Shown piece after piece: positions 7,650 to 16,230 of a stretch of DNA of 29,334 nucleotides. The position numbers were made by a program, and so were the translations under genes. The notes beneath the pieces are model-generated. The model saw only the letters and a program-made list of their open reading frames with translations, ran no database searches and was not told the DNA's origin. Source of the stretch: CAYXAA01 sp964462985 (lineage in GTDB: Bacteria; Pseudomonadota; Alphaproteobacteria; Rhizobiales; Stappiaceae); the NCBI GenBank assembly GCA_964462985.1, contig CAYXAA010000047.1, forward strand, positions 1 to 29,334, in the 5' to 3' direction. Within the stretch, counting starts at the first letter, position 1. Each line of letters opens with the position of its first letter.

Positions 7650-7676
7650 GGAACATTCTGCCGCTAGAGCTGTTCC
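7650..7676. promoter_or_regulatory. Palindromic, bidirectional EcfG/RpoE2-type promoter
   Basis: The plus strand reads GGAAC (7650-7654), 16 bases, then TGTT (7671-7674). The minus strand reads GGAAC (7672-7676), 16 bases, then TGTT (7652-7655). The outer ends GGAACA and TGTTCC are exact complements. The plus direction serves the 44-residue gene at 7717 (43 bases away). The minus direction is a second, more distal site for the gene starting at 7522. Confidence 0.6.
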
Positions 7677-7716
7677 GTACAACTTCCGGGAGCGTGCTTT
7701 GAACGGGCGGCAGACC

Positions 7717-7851
7717 ATGGCGAGAAACTGGTTATGGATTGCGATCGTGGCGGTGGTCTTTGTGGCCACCATTCAGGTGGTCAGGATGACCGGAGAGGAA
7801 AAGGTCGAGCCTGGCCAACCTTCACCTCATGCCCTGGACCAATCCGAATGA
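7717..7851 (+). CDS. 44-residue single-pass membrane protein
   Basis: This small gene encodes MARNWLWIAIVAVVFVATIQ followed by a short polar tail (VVRMTGEEKVE to LDQSE). The hydrophobic segment spans about residues 5-24, giving a single-pass protein. The ribosome site is weak (GGGCGG). Support comes from the plus-strand EcfG-type site ending 43 bases upstream, the clean membrane-protein composition, and its position directly before the glucose dehydrogenase with 74 bases between. I recognise no family. It may be co-transcribed with gcd, which has no EcfG-type site of its own. Confidence 0.65.
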   Translation: MARNWLWIAIVAVVFVATIQVVRMTGEEKVEPGQPSPHALDQSE

Positions 7852-7925
7852 CGCATGGTGATGGCTCCTATCCTGCGCCGGCCTAAGGCTTTGACCCGGT
7901 TCTCCTGCTACAAGGCGCTCAGGCC

Positions 7926-10256
7926 ATGACGATCTTTGTCACATCGCTCGTGCTTGCCCTCATCGGACTTCTTCTTACCGGGGGTGGGGTTTGGCTCGCG
8001 GTTCTCGGCGGCAGTCTCTTCTACGTCGTCGCCGGTGGAATGTTCCTTCTCACCGCCGGTCTGCTTTTCAAGCGCAGCGCTATCTCGCTCTGGGTGTACG
8101 GGACATTGGTGCTTGTTGCCCTGGCCTGGGCCGTTTGGGAGGTTCGCTTCGACTGGTGGCAACTCGGACCACGCGGCGGTCTGATCATCCTGATAGGCCT
8201 CTGGCTGCTGACGCCCTGGATCCGCCGGGGCCTCGGCCAAAAACATGGGCAAGACGCAACGGCGGCCCGCTGGCTCTTGGCCATCCCTGTTCTGGTGTCG
8301 ATTGTCGTCGCCGGCTACGCGATGATGAACGATCCGCATGACATTGCGGGCCGCCTACCCACCGACGTCATTGGCGAAGCCAACGTCGGAGATGACGTAC
8401 CTCCCGAAAACTGGCGCGATTACGGGCGCACCCTGCTCGGTCAACGCTATTCACCTCTGGATCAGATCGATACGTCCAACGTCGCCAACCTCAAAGTCGC
8501 CTGGCAATACCAGACGGGGGACGTCAAGCTGCCGGAAGACGTCGGCGAAACCACCTATCAGGTCACGCCGCTGAAGATCGGCGATACTCTTTATCTGTGT
8601 ACGCCCCATAGCTGGGCTATCGCCCTCGATGCCACGTCAGGCGAGGAAAAATGGAAGTTCGACCCGGGGGCAGGCCTTAATCCTGATCGGCAGCATCAGA
8701 CCTGTCGGGGCGTAACCTATTGGGCGGATCCGCAGGCGGCACCAGGGCAACCCTGTGAAGCGCGGATCTTTCTCCCGACATCGGACGCGCGGATCATTGC
8801 GCTCGATGCGGCAAACGGCGAAGTTTGCACCGGCTTTGCCGATCAGGGCGAACTGCACATGGAAGCCGGGATGCAATATAACCCGGCTGGCTACTACTAT
8901 TCGACCTCTCCGCCGGTCGCCGTCGAGGGCAAACTCATCGTTGGTGGCGCAGTCAATGACAATTATTCGATCGAGGCGCAATCAGGCGTAATCCGCGCCT
9001 TTGACATCCGCACCGGGGCACTTTTGTGGAACTGGGATTCCGGCAATCCCGATGAGACAGCGCCGCTCGCGCCCGGCGAGACCTATACGACAAATTCGCC
9101 GAACAGTTGGTCTGTCTTCAGCGTCGACACAGAACACGACCTCGTGTTCATCCCCCTGGGCAACAAGGTGCCGGACCAGCTTGGCATGGGCCGCAGCGAA
9201 AACGTCGAGCGCTTTTCCTCCTCCATTGTTGCGCTCGACATCAACACCGGACGACTGCGCTGGGTTTTCCAAACCGTCCACCACGATCTCTGGGACATGG
9301 ATGTGCCGGCCCAACCGGTGCTGTTCGACCTCGCACGGGAGGACGGTACCGTCGTGCCGGCGCTGGTTGGTCCCACAAAACAGGGTGACATCTATGTCCT
9401 CGACAGGCGCAGCGGCGAACCGATTATCCCCGTGAGCGAGGTACCCGCGCCAGGAGGGGCGATCCCCGAAGACTTCACGGCTAAGACGCAACCTGTCTCC
9501 GATTTGAGCTTCGCGCCGCCGCCTCTGCAGGAGAAGGACATGTGGGGCATTACCCTTTTCGATCAGCTGGTATGCCGAATCGCATTCCATCGTTACCGCT
9601 ACGAAGGCCGCTATACCCCACCCTCCATTCAAGGCTCCCTGGTTCACCCGGGCAACTTCGGCGTCTTCAACTGGGGCAGCGTCGCAGTCGACCCCGAACG
9701 GCAGATCATGTTCGGCATGCCAACCTATCTAGCCTTTACCTCGCGGCTGGTGCCGCGCTCGGAAATTCCACCGAAGCAGGAAGGCGAAACCGGCAGCGAA
9801 CAAGGTCTTAACCGTAATGAAGGTGCCCCATACGGCGTATATCTCGGCCCCTTTCTCGGTCCGCTCGGAATCCCCTGCCAGGCGCCGCCCTGGGGCTATG
9901 TCGCCGGCGTCGATTTGCGCAGCGGCGAGATTGTTTATCGGCACAAAAATGGCACCGTGATCGACATGACGCCGCTGCCTTTACCCTTCAAGCTTGGCGT
10001 GCCGGGCATTGGTGGGCCACTGCTCACGCGCGGCGGCGTTGCCTTCCTTGGGGCGGCCGTGGACAACTATCTGCGCGCATATGACGTAACCACAGGTGAA
10101 CAGTTGTGGCGGGCGCGGTTGCCGGCTGGCGGTCAGGCGACGCCGATGACCTATATGACCGACGACGGCAGGCAATATGTCGTCATCGTCGCGGGCGGAC
10201 ACGGCTCCGTCGGCACGAAGCCCGGAGATTACGTGATCGCCTATTCACTGCCGTAA
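7926..10256 (+). CDS. gcd: Membrane-bound PQQ-dependent glucose (glucose/quinate/shikimate) dehydrogenase
   Basis: This enzyme oxidises D-glucose to gluconolactone in the periplasm with PQQ and passes electrons to ubiquinone. The 776-residue length is close to E. coli Gcd (796). Five hydrophobic N-terminal segments lie at about 4-22, 27-48, 55-72, 83-98 and 115-134. A PQQ eight-bladed propeller follows with repeated (I/V)ALD..(S/N)G blades. Expected active-site stretches are RQHQTCRGVTY (His257), VHHDLWDMDVPAQP (452-464) and PTKQGDIYVLD (Lys485). No PQQ biosynthesis genes are in view. It may be transcribed with the 44-residue gene from the stress-type site at 7650. Quinate or shikimate as substrate is less likely but not excluded. 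Confidence 0.94.
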   Translation: MTIFVTSLVLALIGLLLTGGGVWLAVLGGSLFYVVAGGMFLLTAGLLFKRSAISLWVYGTLVLVALAWAVWEVRFDWWQLGPRGGLIILIGLWLLTPWIRRGLGQKHGQDATAARWLLAIPVLVSIVVAGYAMMNDPHDIAGRLPTDVIGEANVGDDVPPENWRDYGRTLLGQRYSPLDQIDTSNVANLKVAWQYQTGDVKLPEDVGETTYQVTPLKIGDTLYLCTPHSWAIALDATSGEEKWKFDPGAGLNPDRQHQTCRGVTYWADPQAAPGQPCEARIFLPTSDARIIALDAANGEVCTGFADQGELHMEAGMQYNPAGYYYSTSPPVAVEGKLIVGGAVNDNYSIEAQSGVIRAFDIRTGALLWNWDSGNPDETAPLAPGETYTTNSPNSWSVFSVDTEHDLVFIPLGNKVPDQLGMGRSENVERFSSSIVALDINTGRLRWVFQTVHHDLWDMDVPAQPVLFDLAREDGTVVPALVGPTKQGDIYVLDRRSGEPIIPVSEVPAPGGAIPEDFTAKTQPVSDLSFAPPPLQEKDMWGITLFDQLVCRIAFHRYRYEGRYTPPSIQGSLVHPGNFGVFNWGSVAVDPERQIMFGMPTYLAFTSRLVPRSEIPPKQEGETGSEQGLNRNEGAPYGVYLGPFLGPLGIPCQAPPWGYVAGVDLRSGEIVYRHKNGTVIDMTPLPLPFKLGVPGIGGPLLTRGGVAFLGAAVDNYLRAYDVTTGEQLWRARLPAGGQATPMTYMTDDGRQYVVIVAGGHGSVGTKPGDYVIAYSLP

Positions 10257-10322
10257 GCGTCGTTTCCGCGCACAGAACCATTGAATGAGCGTTCCGCACC
10301 AGAGCTCCCTGTGCGGCCGGAC

Positions 10323-10347
10323 GGAACAATCGGATCTGCCCGCGGTT
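10323..10347 (+). promoter_or_regulatory. EcfG/RpoE2-type promoter for the DUF3008 gene
   Basis: The site reads GGAAC (10323-10327), 16 bases, then GGTT (10344-10347), with 34 bases to the ATG at 10381. Confidence 0.62.
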
Positions 10348-10380
10348 CTTCGCCGGACCATCACGATGGAGGACCGATCA

Positions 10381-10569
10381 ATGCCTGCCAAATCGAAATC
10401 CCAGCAGAAGGCTGCGGGCGCTGCGCTCGCTGCGAAACGGGGCGAGAAGAAGAAAAGTGAATTGAAGGGCGCCTCCCGGAGCATGGAAAAATCCATGAGC
10501 GAGAAGGAGTTGCATGACATGGCGTCGACCAAGCGCAAGGGCAAGCCGGAACACGCTTCCAACTCGTGA
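10381..10569 (+). CDS. DUF3008-family small basic protein
   Basis: This 62-residue protein begins MPAKSKSQQKAAGAALAAKR and contains SELKGASRSMEKSMSEKEL and ASTKRKGKPEH. Lys, Ala and Ser dominate, and it is strongly basic. This matches the small DUF3008 family as I remember it; its function is unknown, and the composition resembles disordered nucleic-acid-associated stress proteins. The ATG at 10381 is chosen over an in-frame upstream ATG because GGAGG lies eight bases before it and the family starts at MPAK. The next gene follows 41 bases downstream. Confidence 0.88.
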   Translation: MPAKSKSQQKAAGAALAAKRGEKKKSELKGASRSMEKSMSEKELHDMASTKRKGKPEHASNS

Positions 10570-10610
10570 TGGCAGCCTTAACGTTCAAGCCTGAGACCGG
10601 GAGATCCAGC

Positions 10611-10925
10611 ATGGGTGATGATAGCACCAGGACGATCTGTGCGACCTTTGACACGCGCGAGGCCGCCGATCGTGCAGTCGAGCGCCTTGTTCAGGAGCAC
10701 GGTATAGATCGTGCGGACGTGTTCGTTCAGGCAGCCGACACGCGCAACACCTCAGGCTCCACTCCTTCCGGCGGTGACGCCGCAGGGAACGAGCTCGAAG
10801 GCTCGCAGTTCCCTGCCGCCTTGCACGGCCGGATCCAGGTTTCAGCGGACGTCGACGCACAGCAATTGGACACGGCCGCAGAAGCATTTCGGAGCGTCGG
10901 GGCCGAAGAGGTAGAGACCCGGTGA
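10611..10925 (+). CDS. Small soluble protein with a repeated ferredoxin-like pattern, unknown function
   Basis: I do not recognise this 104-residue protein with certainty. The N-terminal half (TICATFDTREAADRAVERLV..HGIDRADVFVQA) has the strand-helix-strand pattern seen in general-stress-protein-17M-like domains. The C-terminal half (GRIQVSADVDAQQLDTAAEAFRSVGAEEVE) looks like a second half-fold. A Ser/Gly/Thr-rich linker joins them. GGGAGA precedes the ATG at 10611; the in-frame ATGs at 10566-10569 overlap the previous stop and lack a site. It is probably co-transcribed with the DUF3008 gene. Confidence 0.78.
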   Translation: MGDDSTRTICATFDTREAADRAVERLVQEHGIDRADVFVQAADTRNTSGSTPSGGDAAGNELEGSQFPAALHGRIQVSADVDAQQLDTAAEAFRSVGAEEVETR

Positions 10926-11030
10926 AAGCCTGCGCTATGCGACCGGGCCAACGCGCGTCAGCGCCGCAATATTGGCCACAGCGCTATGCCAACTCTTCGC
11001 GGCGGAACGCGGCATCGAGCCGCATGAGCG

Positions 11031-11519
11031 TCACTCGACGGAGACGTCATAGGGCGCGTTCTCGATCTGCCCAGAGTGTTCGACTCGGCTCGAAAGCCAT
11101 TGATAAACGCCAAGGGAGACCAGAGCGAACATTGCCGAGAAGAACAGCGCGGCGGGATAAATGGCGTACTGGATGCCTTCGCGGGTGGACTGGAACACCA
11201 TGACCAGGGCCTCAAGGCAGGCCGCAATGACGATAATGGTTGTGAATTTCGTGATCGAACGGCGCGATTCCGTTGGAGAGCGCAATTCCCTTTTGCGCAT
11301 GATTTCCTCCTCCGCGATGAATTTCGCCGTCTCCACCACCGCAAAACCGATGATGAGCAGACTGATGCTGCTCAAAACCGATCCAACCTGATCGGCAGTT
11401 CCAAGGCTGTTTACAGCCTCCCAGACCGCGAGCAGAAGCAGCACGAAAGCAAGGAACACCAGCATCAAGGTTGCCGTGATGAAATAGGCAAGGGCAATCC
11501 ACGAATAGACTTTGTTCAT
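11031..11519 (-). CDS. Four-helix integral membrane protein, unknown function
   Basis: This 162-residue protein has hydrophobic segments at about 6-34, 47-67, 91-111 and 118-141. A charged loop follows the second helix (EEEIMRKRELRSPTESRRS) and the tail is acidic. I recognise no family and see no catalytic motif. GAGGGG lies four bases before the ATG, and a perfect EcfG-type site lies 64 bases upstream. It converges with the 10611-10925 gene across a 105-base gap in which I see no terminator-like hairpin. Confidence 0.82.
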   Translation of the reverse strand: MNKVYSWIALAYFITATLMLVFLAFVLLLLAVWEAVNSLGTADQVGSVLSSISLLIIGFAVVETAKFIAEEEIMRKRELRSPTESRRSITKFTTIIVIAACLEALVMVFQSTREGIQYAIYPAALFFSAMFALVSLGVYQWLSSRVEHSGQIENAPYDVSVE

Positions 11520-11582
11520 CGGCCCCTCGGTATGCGCGCCGTTTCACCCGCCCGGACTGAGTCGCTCGGATCGATCTTGCGT

Positions 11583-11607
11583 AACGATCATTGGCGGGAA
11601 TGGTTCC
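11583..11607 (-). promoter_or_regulatory. EcfG/RpoE2-type promoter, perfect match, for the 11031-11519 gene
   Basis: On the minus strand the site reads GGAAC (11603-11607), 16 bases, then CGTT (11583-11586), with 64 bases to the ATG at 11519. Confidence 0.75.
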
Positions 11608-11624
11608 CTTCCGCTCTGAACCAA

Positions 11625-11777
11625 TCAGGTTGCAAGCCGTAAGAACAACGTCAGTAGAATGAGTCCCACGAGCCCGGCGATGAAGATGATCCGCCGCCTC
11701 TGACTGCGCAGGATAATTTCACCTTGGCGGACATCCTGTGCTCTGTATTCGCGCACCCTGTCCTGTTCCCTTGTCAT
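11625..11777 (-). CDS. 50-residue tail-anchored membrane protein
   Basis: From the ATG at 11777 this encodes a 50-residue protein with a charged start (MTREQDRVREYRAQDVRQGE) and one hydrophobic segment at about 29-48, ending near the C-terminus. AAAGGAAAG lies about five bases before the ATG. The longer in-frame extension upstream has no ribosome site and unusual Gly-rich content, so it is left out. The weak EcfG-like site at 11822-11846 may drive it. No family is recognised. It resembles in layout the other small anchored proteins at 7717 and 19728. Confidence 0.78.
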   Translation of the reverse strand: MTREQDRVREYRAQDVRQGEIILRSQRRRIIFIAGLVGLILLTLFLRLAT

Positions 11778-11821
11778 TTGCTTTCCTTTCACACTGACGG
11801 AAGCGACTGGCTTGCACGCCA

Positions 11822-11846
11822 AACGAACAGGATGGAGGAATGATCC
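11822..11846 (-). promoter_or_regulatory. Weak EcfG-like site for the 50-residue gene
   Basis: On the minus strand the site reads GGATC (11842-11846; one mismatch to GGAAC), 16 bases, then CGTT (11822-11825), with 45 bases to the ATG at 11777. Confidence 0.35.
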
Positions 11847-11876
11847 GCCATGGCCACCGGCGGCGACGGAGCCCAT

Positions 11877-11902
11877 GGAACCACCCCGACCGCCCGCCCG
11901 TT
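11877..11902 (+). promoter_or_regulatory. EcfG/RpoE2-type promoter, perfect match, for ku-ligD
   Basis: The site reads GGAAC (11877-11881), 17 bases, then CGTT (11899-11902), with 39 bases to the GTG at 11941. A palindrome starts at its last base. Confidence 0.75.
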
Positions 11903-11917
11903 GAGAACAAGTTCTCA
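11902..11917. promoter_or_regulatory. Palindrome at the expected start of ku-ligD transcription
   Basis: TGAGAAC, two A bases, GTTCTCA: a perfect 7-base inverted repeat placed just after the -10 element. That is where a repressor would block initiation or elongation. It is not the direct-repeat LexA box (GTTC-N7-GTTC) known in alphaproteobacteria. The binding factor, if any, is unknown. Confidence 0.4.
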
Positions 11918-11940
11918 CCACATAATACGAGGGCAGTCAG

Positions 11941-12789
11941 GTGCCGAGGGCGAATTGGAAGGGATATCTGAAAGTTGCCGAGCTCTCATGCTCCGTCGGC
12001 CTCTATACGGCCGCCTCCACCTCGGAGCGGATCGCTTTTCACACCATCAACCGCGCCACCGGGCATCGAGTGAACCGCGAGTTCATCGACAGTGAATCGG
12101 GAAAACCGGTCGACCGCGAGGATCAGGTGAAAGGCTATGAAGTCGGCCCCGATGACTACGTCGTGCTCGAACCGGAAGAATTGGCCGAGGCGGTGCCTGA
12201 AAGCGACAAGACGCTCAATGTCGAGGCGTTCATCGATTGCGCCGACGTCGACCGCGTCTATTTCGACCGGCCATATTATCTGGCGCCGGCCGACAAGCAC
12301 GCCGAGGAGGTGTATGCGCTCATTCGCGAAGGCATGCGCGCCAAGAACGTTGCTGCCCTCGCGCGGACCGTCCTGTTCCGGCGCATGCGGACGGTCCTGA
12401 TCCGCGCCCATGATCAGGGTATGATCGCGAATACGCTCAACTTCAATTACGAGGTCCGCTCTGCCGAAGAAGCCTTTGACGACGTCCCGGAGATGAAGAT
12501 CGAAGGCGAAATGCTCGAACTTGCCGAACATATCATCGATACCAAGGCGGGGAAGTTCGATCCGACGCAGTTCGAGGATCGTTACGATGCGGCCGTGGCT
12601 GAACTTGTGAAGGCCAAGGCGGAAGGCCGCAAGCTTCCGCGCCGCAAGGCTCCGGAGCCTTCGAAGGTGGTCGATCTGATGCAGGCGCTACGCGAAAGCG
12701 CCGGAGCAAAGGGCAAGAAGAAAGGATCTTCGAGGTCAGCCTCGGGGCGAAGCGCAAAGGCGACTGCACGGAAGCGCAAGGCGAGCTAA
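11941..12789 (+). CDS. ku: Ku protein, first copy (NHEJ DNA-end binding)
   Basis: Bacterial Ku binds DNA double-strand ends as a dimer and recruits LigD for non-homologous end joining. The 282-residue protein opens with RANWKGYLKVAELSCSVGLY and carries the Ku core through about residue 225. Family text includes VNREFIDSESGKPVDREDQVKGYE, FDRPYYLAPAD and the IDTKAGKFDPTQFEDRYDAA segment near the C-terminal part. A Lys/Arg/Ser-rich tail (about 225-282) resembles the DNA-contacting extension of other bacterial Ku proteins. The start is GTG with GAGGG about eight bases upstream. ligD begins three bases after its stop, so the two form an operon under the site at 11877. Confidence 0.95.
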   Translation: MPRANWKGYLKVAELSCSVGLYTAASTSERIAFHTINRATGHRVNREFIDSESGKPVDREDQVKGYEVGPDDYVVLEPEELAEAVPESDKTLNVEAFIDCADVDRVYFDRPYYLAPADKHAEEVYALIREGMRAKNVAALARTVLFRRMRTVLIRAHDQGMIANTLNFNYEVRSAEEAFDDVPEMKIEGEMLELAEHIIDTKAGKFDPTQFEDRYDAAVAELVKAKAEGRKLPRRKAPEPSKVVDLMQALRESAGAKGKKKGSSRSASGRSAKATARKRKAS

Positions 12790-12792
12790 TCT

Positions 12793-15336
12793 ATGACACT
12801 CGAGACCTACCGCAAGAAGCGAAACTTCTCCACGACGCCAGAGCCGCGAGGGAGGCGGTCTCGCAAACGCGGCCACCGCTTCGTCATCCAGAAGCACGAT
12901 GCAAGGCGGCTGCACTACGATCTCCGCCTTGAGCTAGACGGCGTCCTGAAAAGCTGGGCGGTTACCAGGGGTCCGAGCCTTGTCGCTGGCGAAAAGCGGC
13001 TGGCGGTCGAAGTGGAGGATCATCCACTTGAATACGGTGAGTTCGAGGGCATCATCCCGAAGGGCGAATATGGTGCCGGCACGGTGCTATTATGGGATCA
13101 TGGAGCCTGGATCCCCCACGACGACCCGCACAAGGGCCTGGCGAAGGGCCATCTTGAATTTGAGCTCAAGGGGGAGAAGCTCGGCGGTCGCTGGCATCTC
13201 GTCCGCATGGCACCGAAGCCGAGGGAGAAGCGGCGCAACTGGTTGCTGATCAAGGCGGACGACCAGGTCGCGCAGGCGGAGGATTCGCTCGACGTCCTTG
13301 AGGAACGGCCGGAGTCCGTCAAGACCGGCAGGGAAATCGGGCAGGTCGAAAGCGAAGCGACGAGCCAATGGACGAAGTCCGGTGAGGTCAAGGTGAAGAA
13401 GGCCGCCAAAGCGGCGTCTGGCAACCGCACTCGGAAGACGAAAAACGACGAGCCGGTCGGCGATCTCGCGAAGATCAAAGGCGCACGCAAGGCGCCCTTG
13501 CCGGCCTTCGTCGAGCCGACGCTGGCGACATTGAGGCCCTCTCCGCCGACCGGCGACCAGTGGGTCCATGAGATCAAATTCGACGGCTACAGGCTTCAGG
13601 CGCGCATCAAGTCGGGCAAGGTCAAGCTGATCACCCGAAGCGGGCTCGATTGGACAGACAAGTTTGGCCAGAAGGTGGTTATGGCCCTTGGAAAGCTGCC
13701 GGTTGAGACCGCGCTGGTCGACGGCGAACTGGTAGTCGAGAACGACAGCGGTGCCTCGGATTTTTCTGCTCTTCAGGCCGATCTCAGCGGGGGGCGCAGC
13801 GACCGATTTGTCTACTACGCCTTCGACCTCCTTTATCTGGACGGTTGCGACTTGCGCACCGTACCCCTGGCGGCACGAAAGAACCTGCTCACACCGCTGA
13901 TCGGAGAGAGCGATAATGTTGTTCGGCTGAGCACCCATTTCACCGAAAGCGGCGCTCTGGTGCTGCGCCATGCCTGCCGGCTGAGCCTGGAAGGTGTCGT
14001 CTCCAAACAAATTGACGCGCCATACCGATCAGGCCGTACCAAGACATGGATCAAATCCAAGTGCTCCGCCCGACAGGAGTTCGTGGTCTCCGGCTACGTC
14101 CCGTCGACCACAACCCGTTCGGCAATTGGCTCGCTGGTCCTAGGGGTCTACGAGGGCGATGATCTGCGCCACGTCGGCCGGGTCGGTACCGGGTTTTCCC
14201 GGGCGGTGGCACAGGACCTTTATCGGCAGCTTGAAGGCATTCGCGTGAAGGCATCACCCTTTGCCGGGAAGCTGTCCTCGGAGGCCGCCCGGGACGTTCG
14301 CTTCGTCCGGCCGGAGCTCGTGGCGGAAGTGGAATTCCGCGGCTGGACCGCAGACGGCAATTTGCGTCACGCTGCTTTCCGAGGGCTGCGGGAGGACAAG
14401 ATGGCCAGGGATGTCGTCCGCGAGGGTCGCAAGACTGCACCGGCGGCTGAGGCGCGGCGGACCGTTCGTCTCACCCATCCCGATCGGGTCTACTGGCCGG
14501 ATGCCGGCGTCACCAAGGAGGGCCTTGCCGACTACTATTCGGAGGTCTGGCGCTCGATTGCGCCCTTCGTCGTCGGCCGGCCGCTGGCGCTGGTGCGGTG
14601 CCCCAGCGGTATTGAGGGACAGCAGTTCTTTCAAAAGCACGCGTGGAAGGGGCTGAGTCGCAACATCGTGCTGGTGCAGGACCCCAAGGACAAGTCCGAG
14701 GCGCCGCTGATCAGCATCAGCGACCTGGATGGTCTTCTCGGCCTGGTTCAGGCCGCAGCCCTTGAAATTCATCCCTGGGGATCGACGGTAACGGATTGGG
14801 AACGGCCGGATATGGTCGTTATGGATCTCGACCCGGGTGAGGGCGTGACATGGGAAGCGGTGATCGATGCCGCTCAAGAGGTGCGCGAGCGCTTCGAAGC
14901 ACACGGTCTCGCCGCATTTGTTCGGACGTCCGGCGGCAAGGGACTGCACGTTGTGACGCCTCTTAAGCCCAAGGCAGACTGGAAAAGGGTAAAGGCCTTC
15001 ACCAAGGCAATCGCGGACGCCATGGCTAGCGACAGCCCCGACCGGTACGTTTCCACCATCAGCAAGGCAAAACGGCGGGGCAAGATCCTGGTCGACTACC
15101 TGCGCAATCAGCGCGGTGCCACGGCAGTTGCCTCTTATTCGACACGGGCGCGGCCGGGTGCGCCGGTGGCAATGCCGCTAGCCTGGGACGAACTCAGCAC
15201 CCAAATCGGCCCCGCCTATTTCACGGTGGCCAACACGCCAACGCGCCTCGCCTCGTTGTCCGCCGATCCATGGGAGGGTTTTCGTTCCGCAGCCGTCCCG
15301 TTACCGGCGAAGGGGGCAAACCGTGGCGCGTCTTGA
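12793..15336 (+). CDS. ligD: ATP-dependent DNA ligase D (PE-ligase-polymerase)
   Basis: This is the multifunctional NHEJ enzyme that trims, fills in and seals broken ends held by Ku. The 847-residue protein has three domains. The phosphoesterase domain (about 30-190) shows His35, His41, Asp43 and His77, with the same spacing as the P. aeruginosa LigD residues 42/48/50/84. The ligase domain (about 235-540) has adenylation Lys262 (EIKFDGYR) and motifs EGVVSK (400-405) and WIKSK. The primase-polymerase domain (about 555-840) has metal-binding Asp678/Asp680 (DLDP) and the RTSGGKGLHVVTPL stretch. All three domains look intact. It is probably co-translated with ku and converges on the second ku, 26 bases away. 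Confidence 0.97.
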   Translation: MTLETYRKKRNFSTTPEPRGRRSRKRGHRFVIQKHDARRLHYDLRLELDGVLKSWAVTRGPSLVAGEKRLAVEVEDHPLEYGEFEGIIPKGEYGAGTVLLWDHGAWIPHDDPHKGLAKGHLEFELKGEKLGGRWHLVRMAPKPREKRRNWLLIKADDQVAQAEDSLDVLEERPESVKTGREIGQVESEATSQWTKSGEVKVKKAAKAASGNRTRKTKNDEPVGDLAKIKGARKAPLPAFVEPTLATLRPSPPTGDQWVHEIKFDGYRLQARIKSGKVKLITRSGLDWTDKFGQKVVMALGKLPVETALVDGELVVENDSGASDFSALQADLSGGRSDRFVYYAFDLLYLDGCDLRTVPLAARKNLLTPLIGESDNVVRLSTHFTESGALVLRHACRLSLEGVVSKQIDAPYRSGRTKTWIKSKCSARQEFVVSGYVPSTTTRSAIGSLVLGVYEGDDLRHVGRVGTGFSRAVAQDLYRQLEGIRVKASPFAGKLSSEAARDVRFVRPELVAEVEFRGWTADGNLRHAAFRGLREDKMARDVVREGRKTAPAAEARRTVRLTHPDRVYWPDAGVTKEGLADYYSEVWRSIAPFVVGRPLALVRCPSGIEGQQFFQKHAWKGLSRNIVLVQDPKDKSEAPLISISDLDGLLGLVQAAALEIHPWGSTVTDWERPDMVVMDLDPGEGVTWEAVIDAAQEVRERFEAHGLAAFVRTSGGKGLHVVTPLKPKADWKRVKAFTKAIADAMASDSPDRYVSTISKAKRRGKILVDYLRNQRGATAVASYSTRARPGAPVAMPLAWDELSTQIGPAYFTVANTPTRLASLSADPWEGFRSAAVPLPAKGANRGAS

Positions 15337-15362
15337 GACGCACCGTCGCGGACCGAGACTGT

Positions 15363-16175
15363 TTACTTGCGTTTGCTCCGGCCGGTCTCAGACGCAATGC
15401 TCTTGCGCAACGCATCCATGATGCTGACGACGTTGCCGCTTGCTGTATCGTCTTCTGGGGCCCTCTTCTTGGATGGCTTTTTTCGGCCCTTCTGTTTTGC
15501 GGAGATAATATCCAGCAGTCGTTCCTGCACCGGGTCACGAACCATGCGCTCGTCCCACGGCTGCGTGCGCTTGTCGATCAGTTCCTTGACGAGTTTGAGA
15601 AGCGTACGATCGACCTTGTGCTGCTTGATGGCGTCAAAATAGTCGGACTCGTCCCGCACCTCACGGCCGTAGCGCAAGGTCCACAGCACGATGCCCTTCC
15701 CCCGGGGTTGTAGCATGACTGCACGCTCGCGCCGATAAAGCACGAGCCGCGATATGCCAACGGTACCGGTTGCACGCATGGCCTCACGAATTACAGCAAA
15801 GGCCTCCTCTCCGACCGGATCGTCGGGCGTGACGTAGTAGGGCTGATCATACCAGATCCATCCGATGCTGTCGGCCGGAGCAAACATTTCGATGTCGATG
15901 GTGCGCACGCTTTCGAGCGCCACGGCTTCCAGCTCATCGTCTTCAAGCAGCACATAGTCGCCCTCGCCGCGCTCGTAGCCTTTGACCTCATCGTCTTCAT
16001 CAACGGGCTTGCCGTTGATCGCATCGACATAGCGACTGCTGACGCGATTTCCGGTCTGACGGTTGAGCGTATGAAAACGCACCTTGCCCGTATCCGTCGT
16101 CGCCGGCTGCAAAACGATCGGGCAGGTCACCAACGACAGCTTGAGATAACCTTTCCAGTATGTCCGAGATGCCAT
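15363..16175 (-). CDS. ku: Ku protein, second copy
   Basis: This second bacterial Ku of 270 residues starts at ATG 16175 (AGGGGCGG before it); the longer upstream frame lacks Ku similarity. It opens RTYWKGYLKLSLVTCPIVLQ and shows FHTLNRQTGNRVSSRYVDA, GKPVDEDDEVKGYE and YDQPYYVTPDDPV, parallel to the first Ku but clearly diverged. Its C-terminal tail is basic (KGRKKPSKKRAP) but differs from the first copy. In Sinorhizobium meliloti, paired ku genes have been reported to act together, so an obligate pair with the first copy is a reasonable inference. It is convergent with ligD and has its own EcfG-type site at 16231-16256. Confidence 0.94.
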   Translation of the reverse strand: MASRTYWKGYLKLSLVTCPIVLQPATTDTGKVRFHTLNRQTGNRVSSRYVDAINGKPVDEDDEVKGYERGEGDYVLLEDDELEAVALESVRTIDIEMFAPADSIGWIWYDQPYYVTPDDPVGEEAFAVIREAMRATGTVGISRLVLYRRERAVMLQPRGKGIVLWTLRYGREVRDESDYFDAIKQHKVDRTLLKLVKELIDKRTQPWDERMVRDPVQERLLDIISAKQKGRKKPSKKRAPEDDTASGNVVSIMDALRKSIASETGRSKRK

Positions 16176-16230
16176 GGCCGCCCCTGATCGATCGGTCGAC
16201 ACGCCGGTGGCGCATATCACCATAGCACGT

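Noticed and set aside
10548..10572. GGAAC inside the end of the DUF3008 gene as a promoter for the 10611 gene
   Set aside because: No NGTT is present at 16 or 17 bases, so the match is incomplete. Co-transcription from 10323 explains the gene better.
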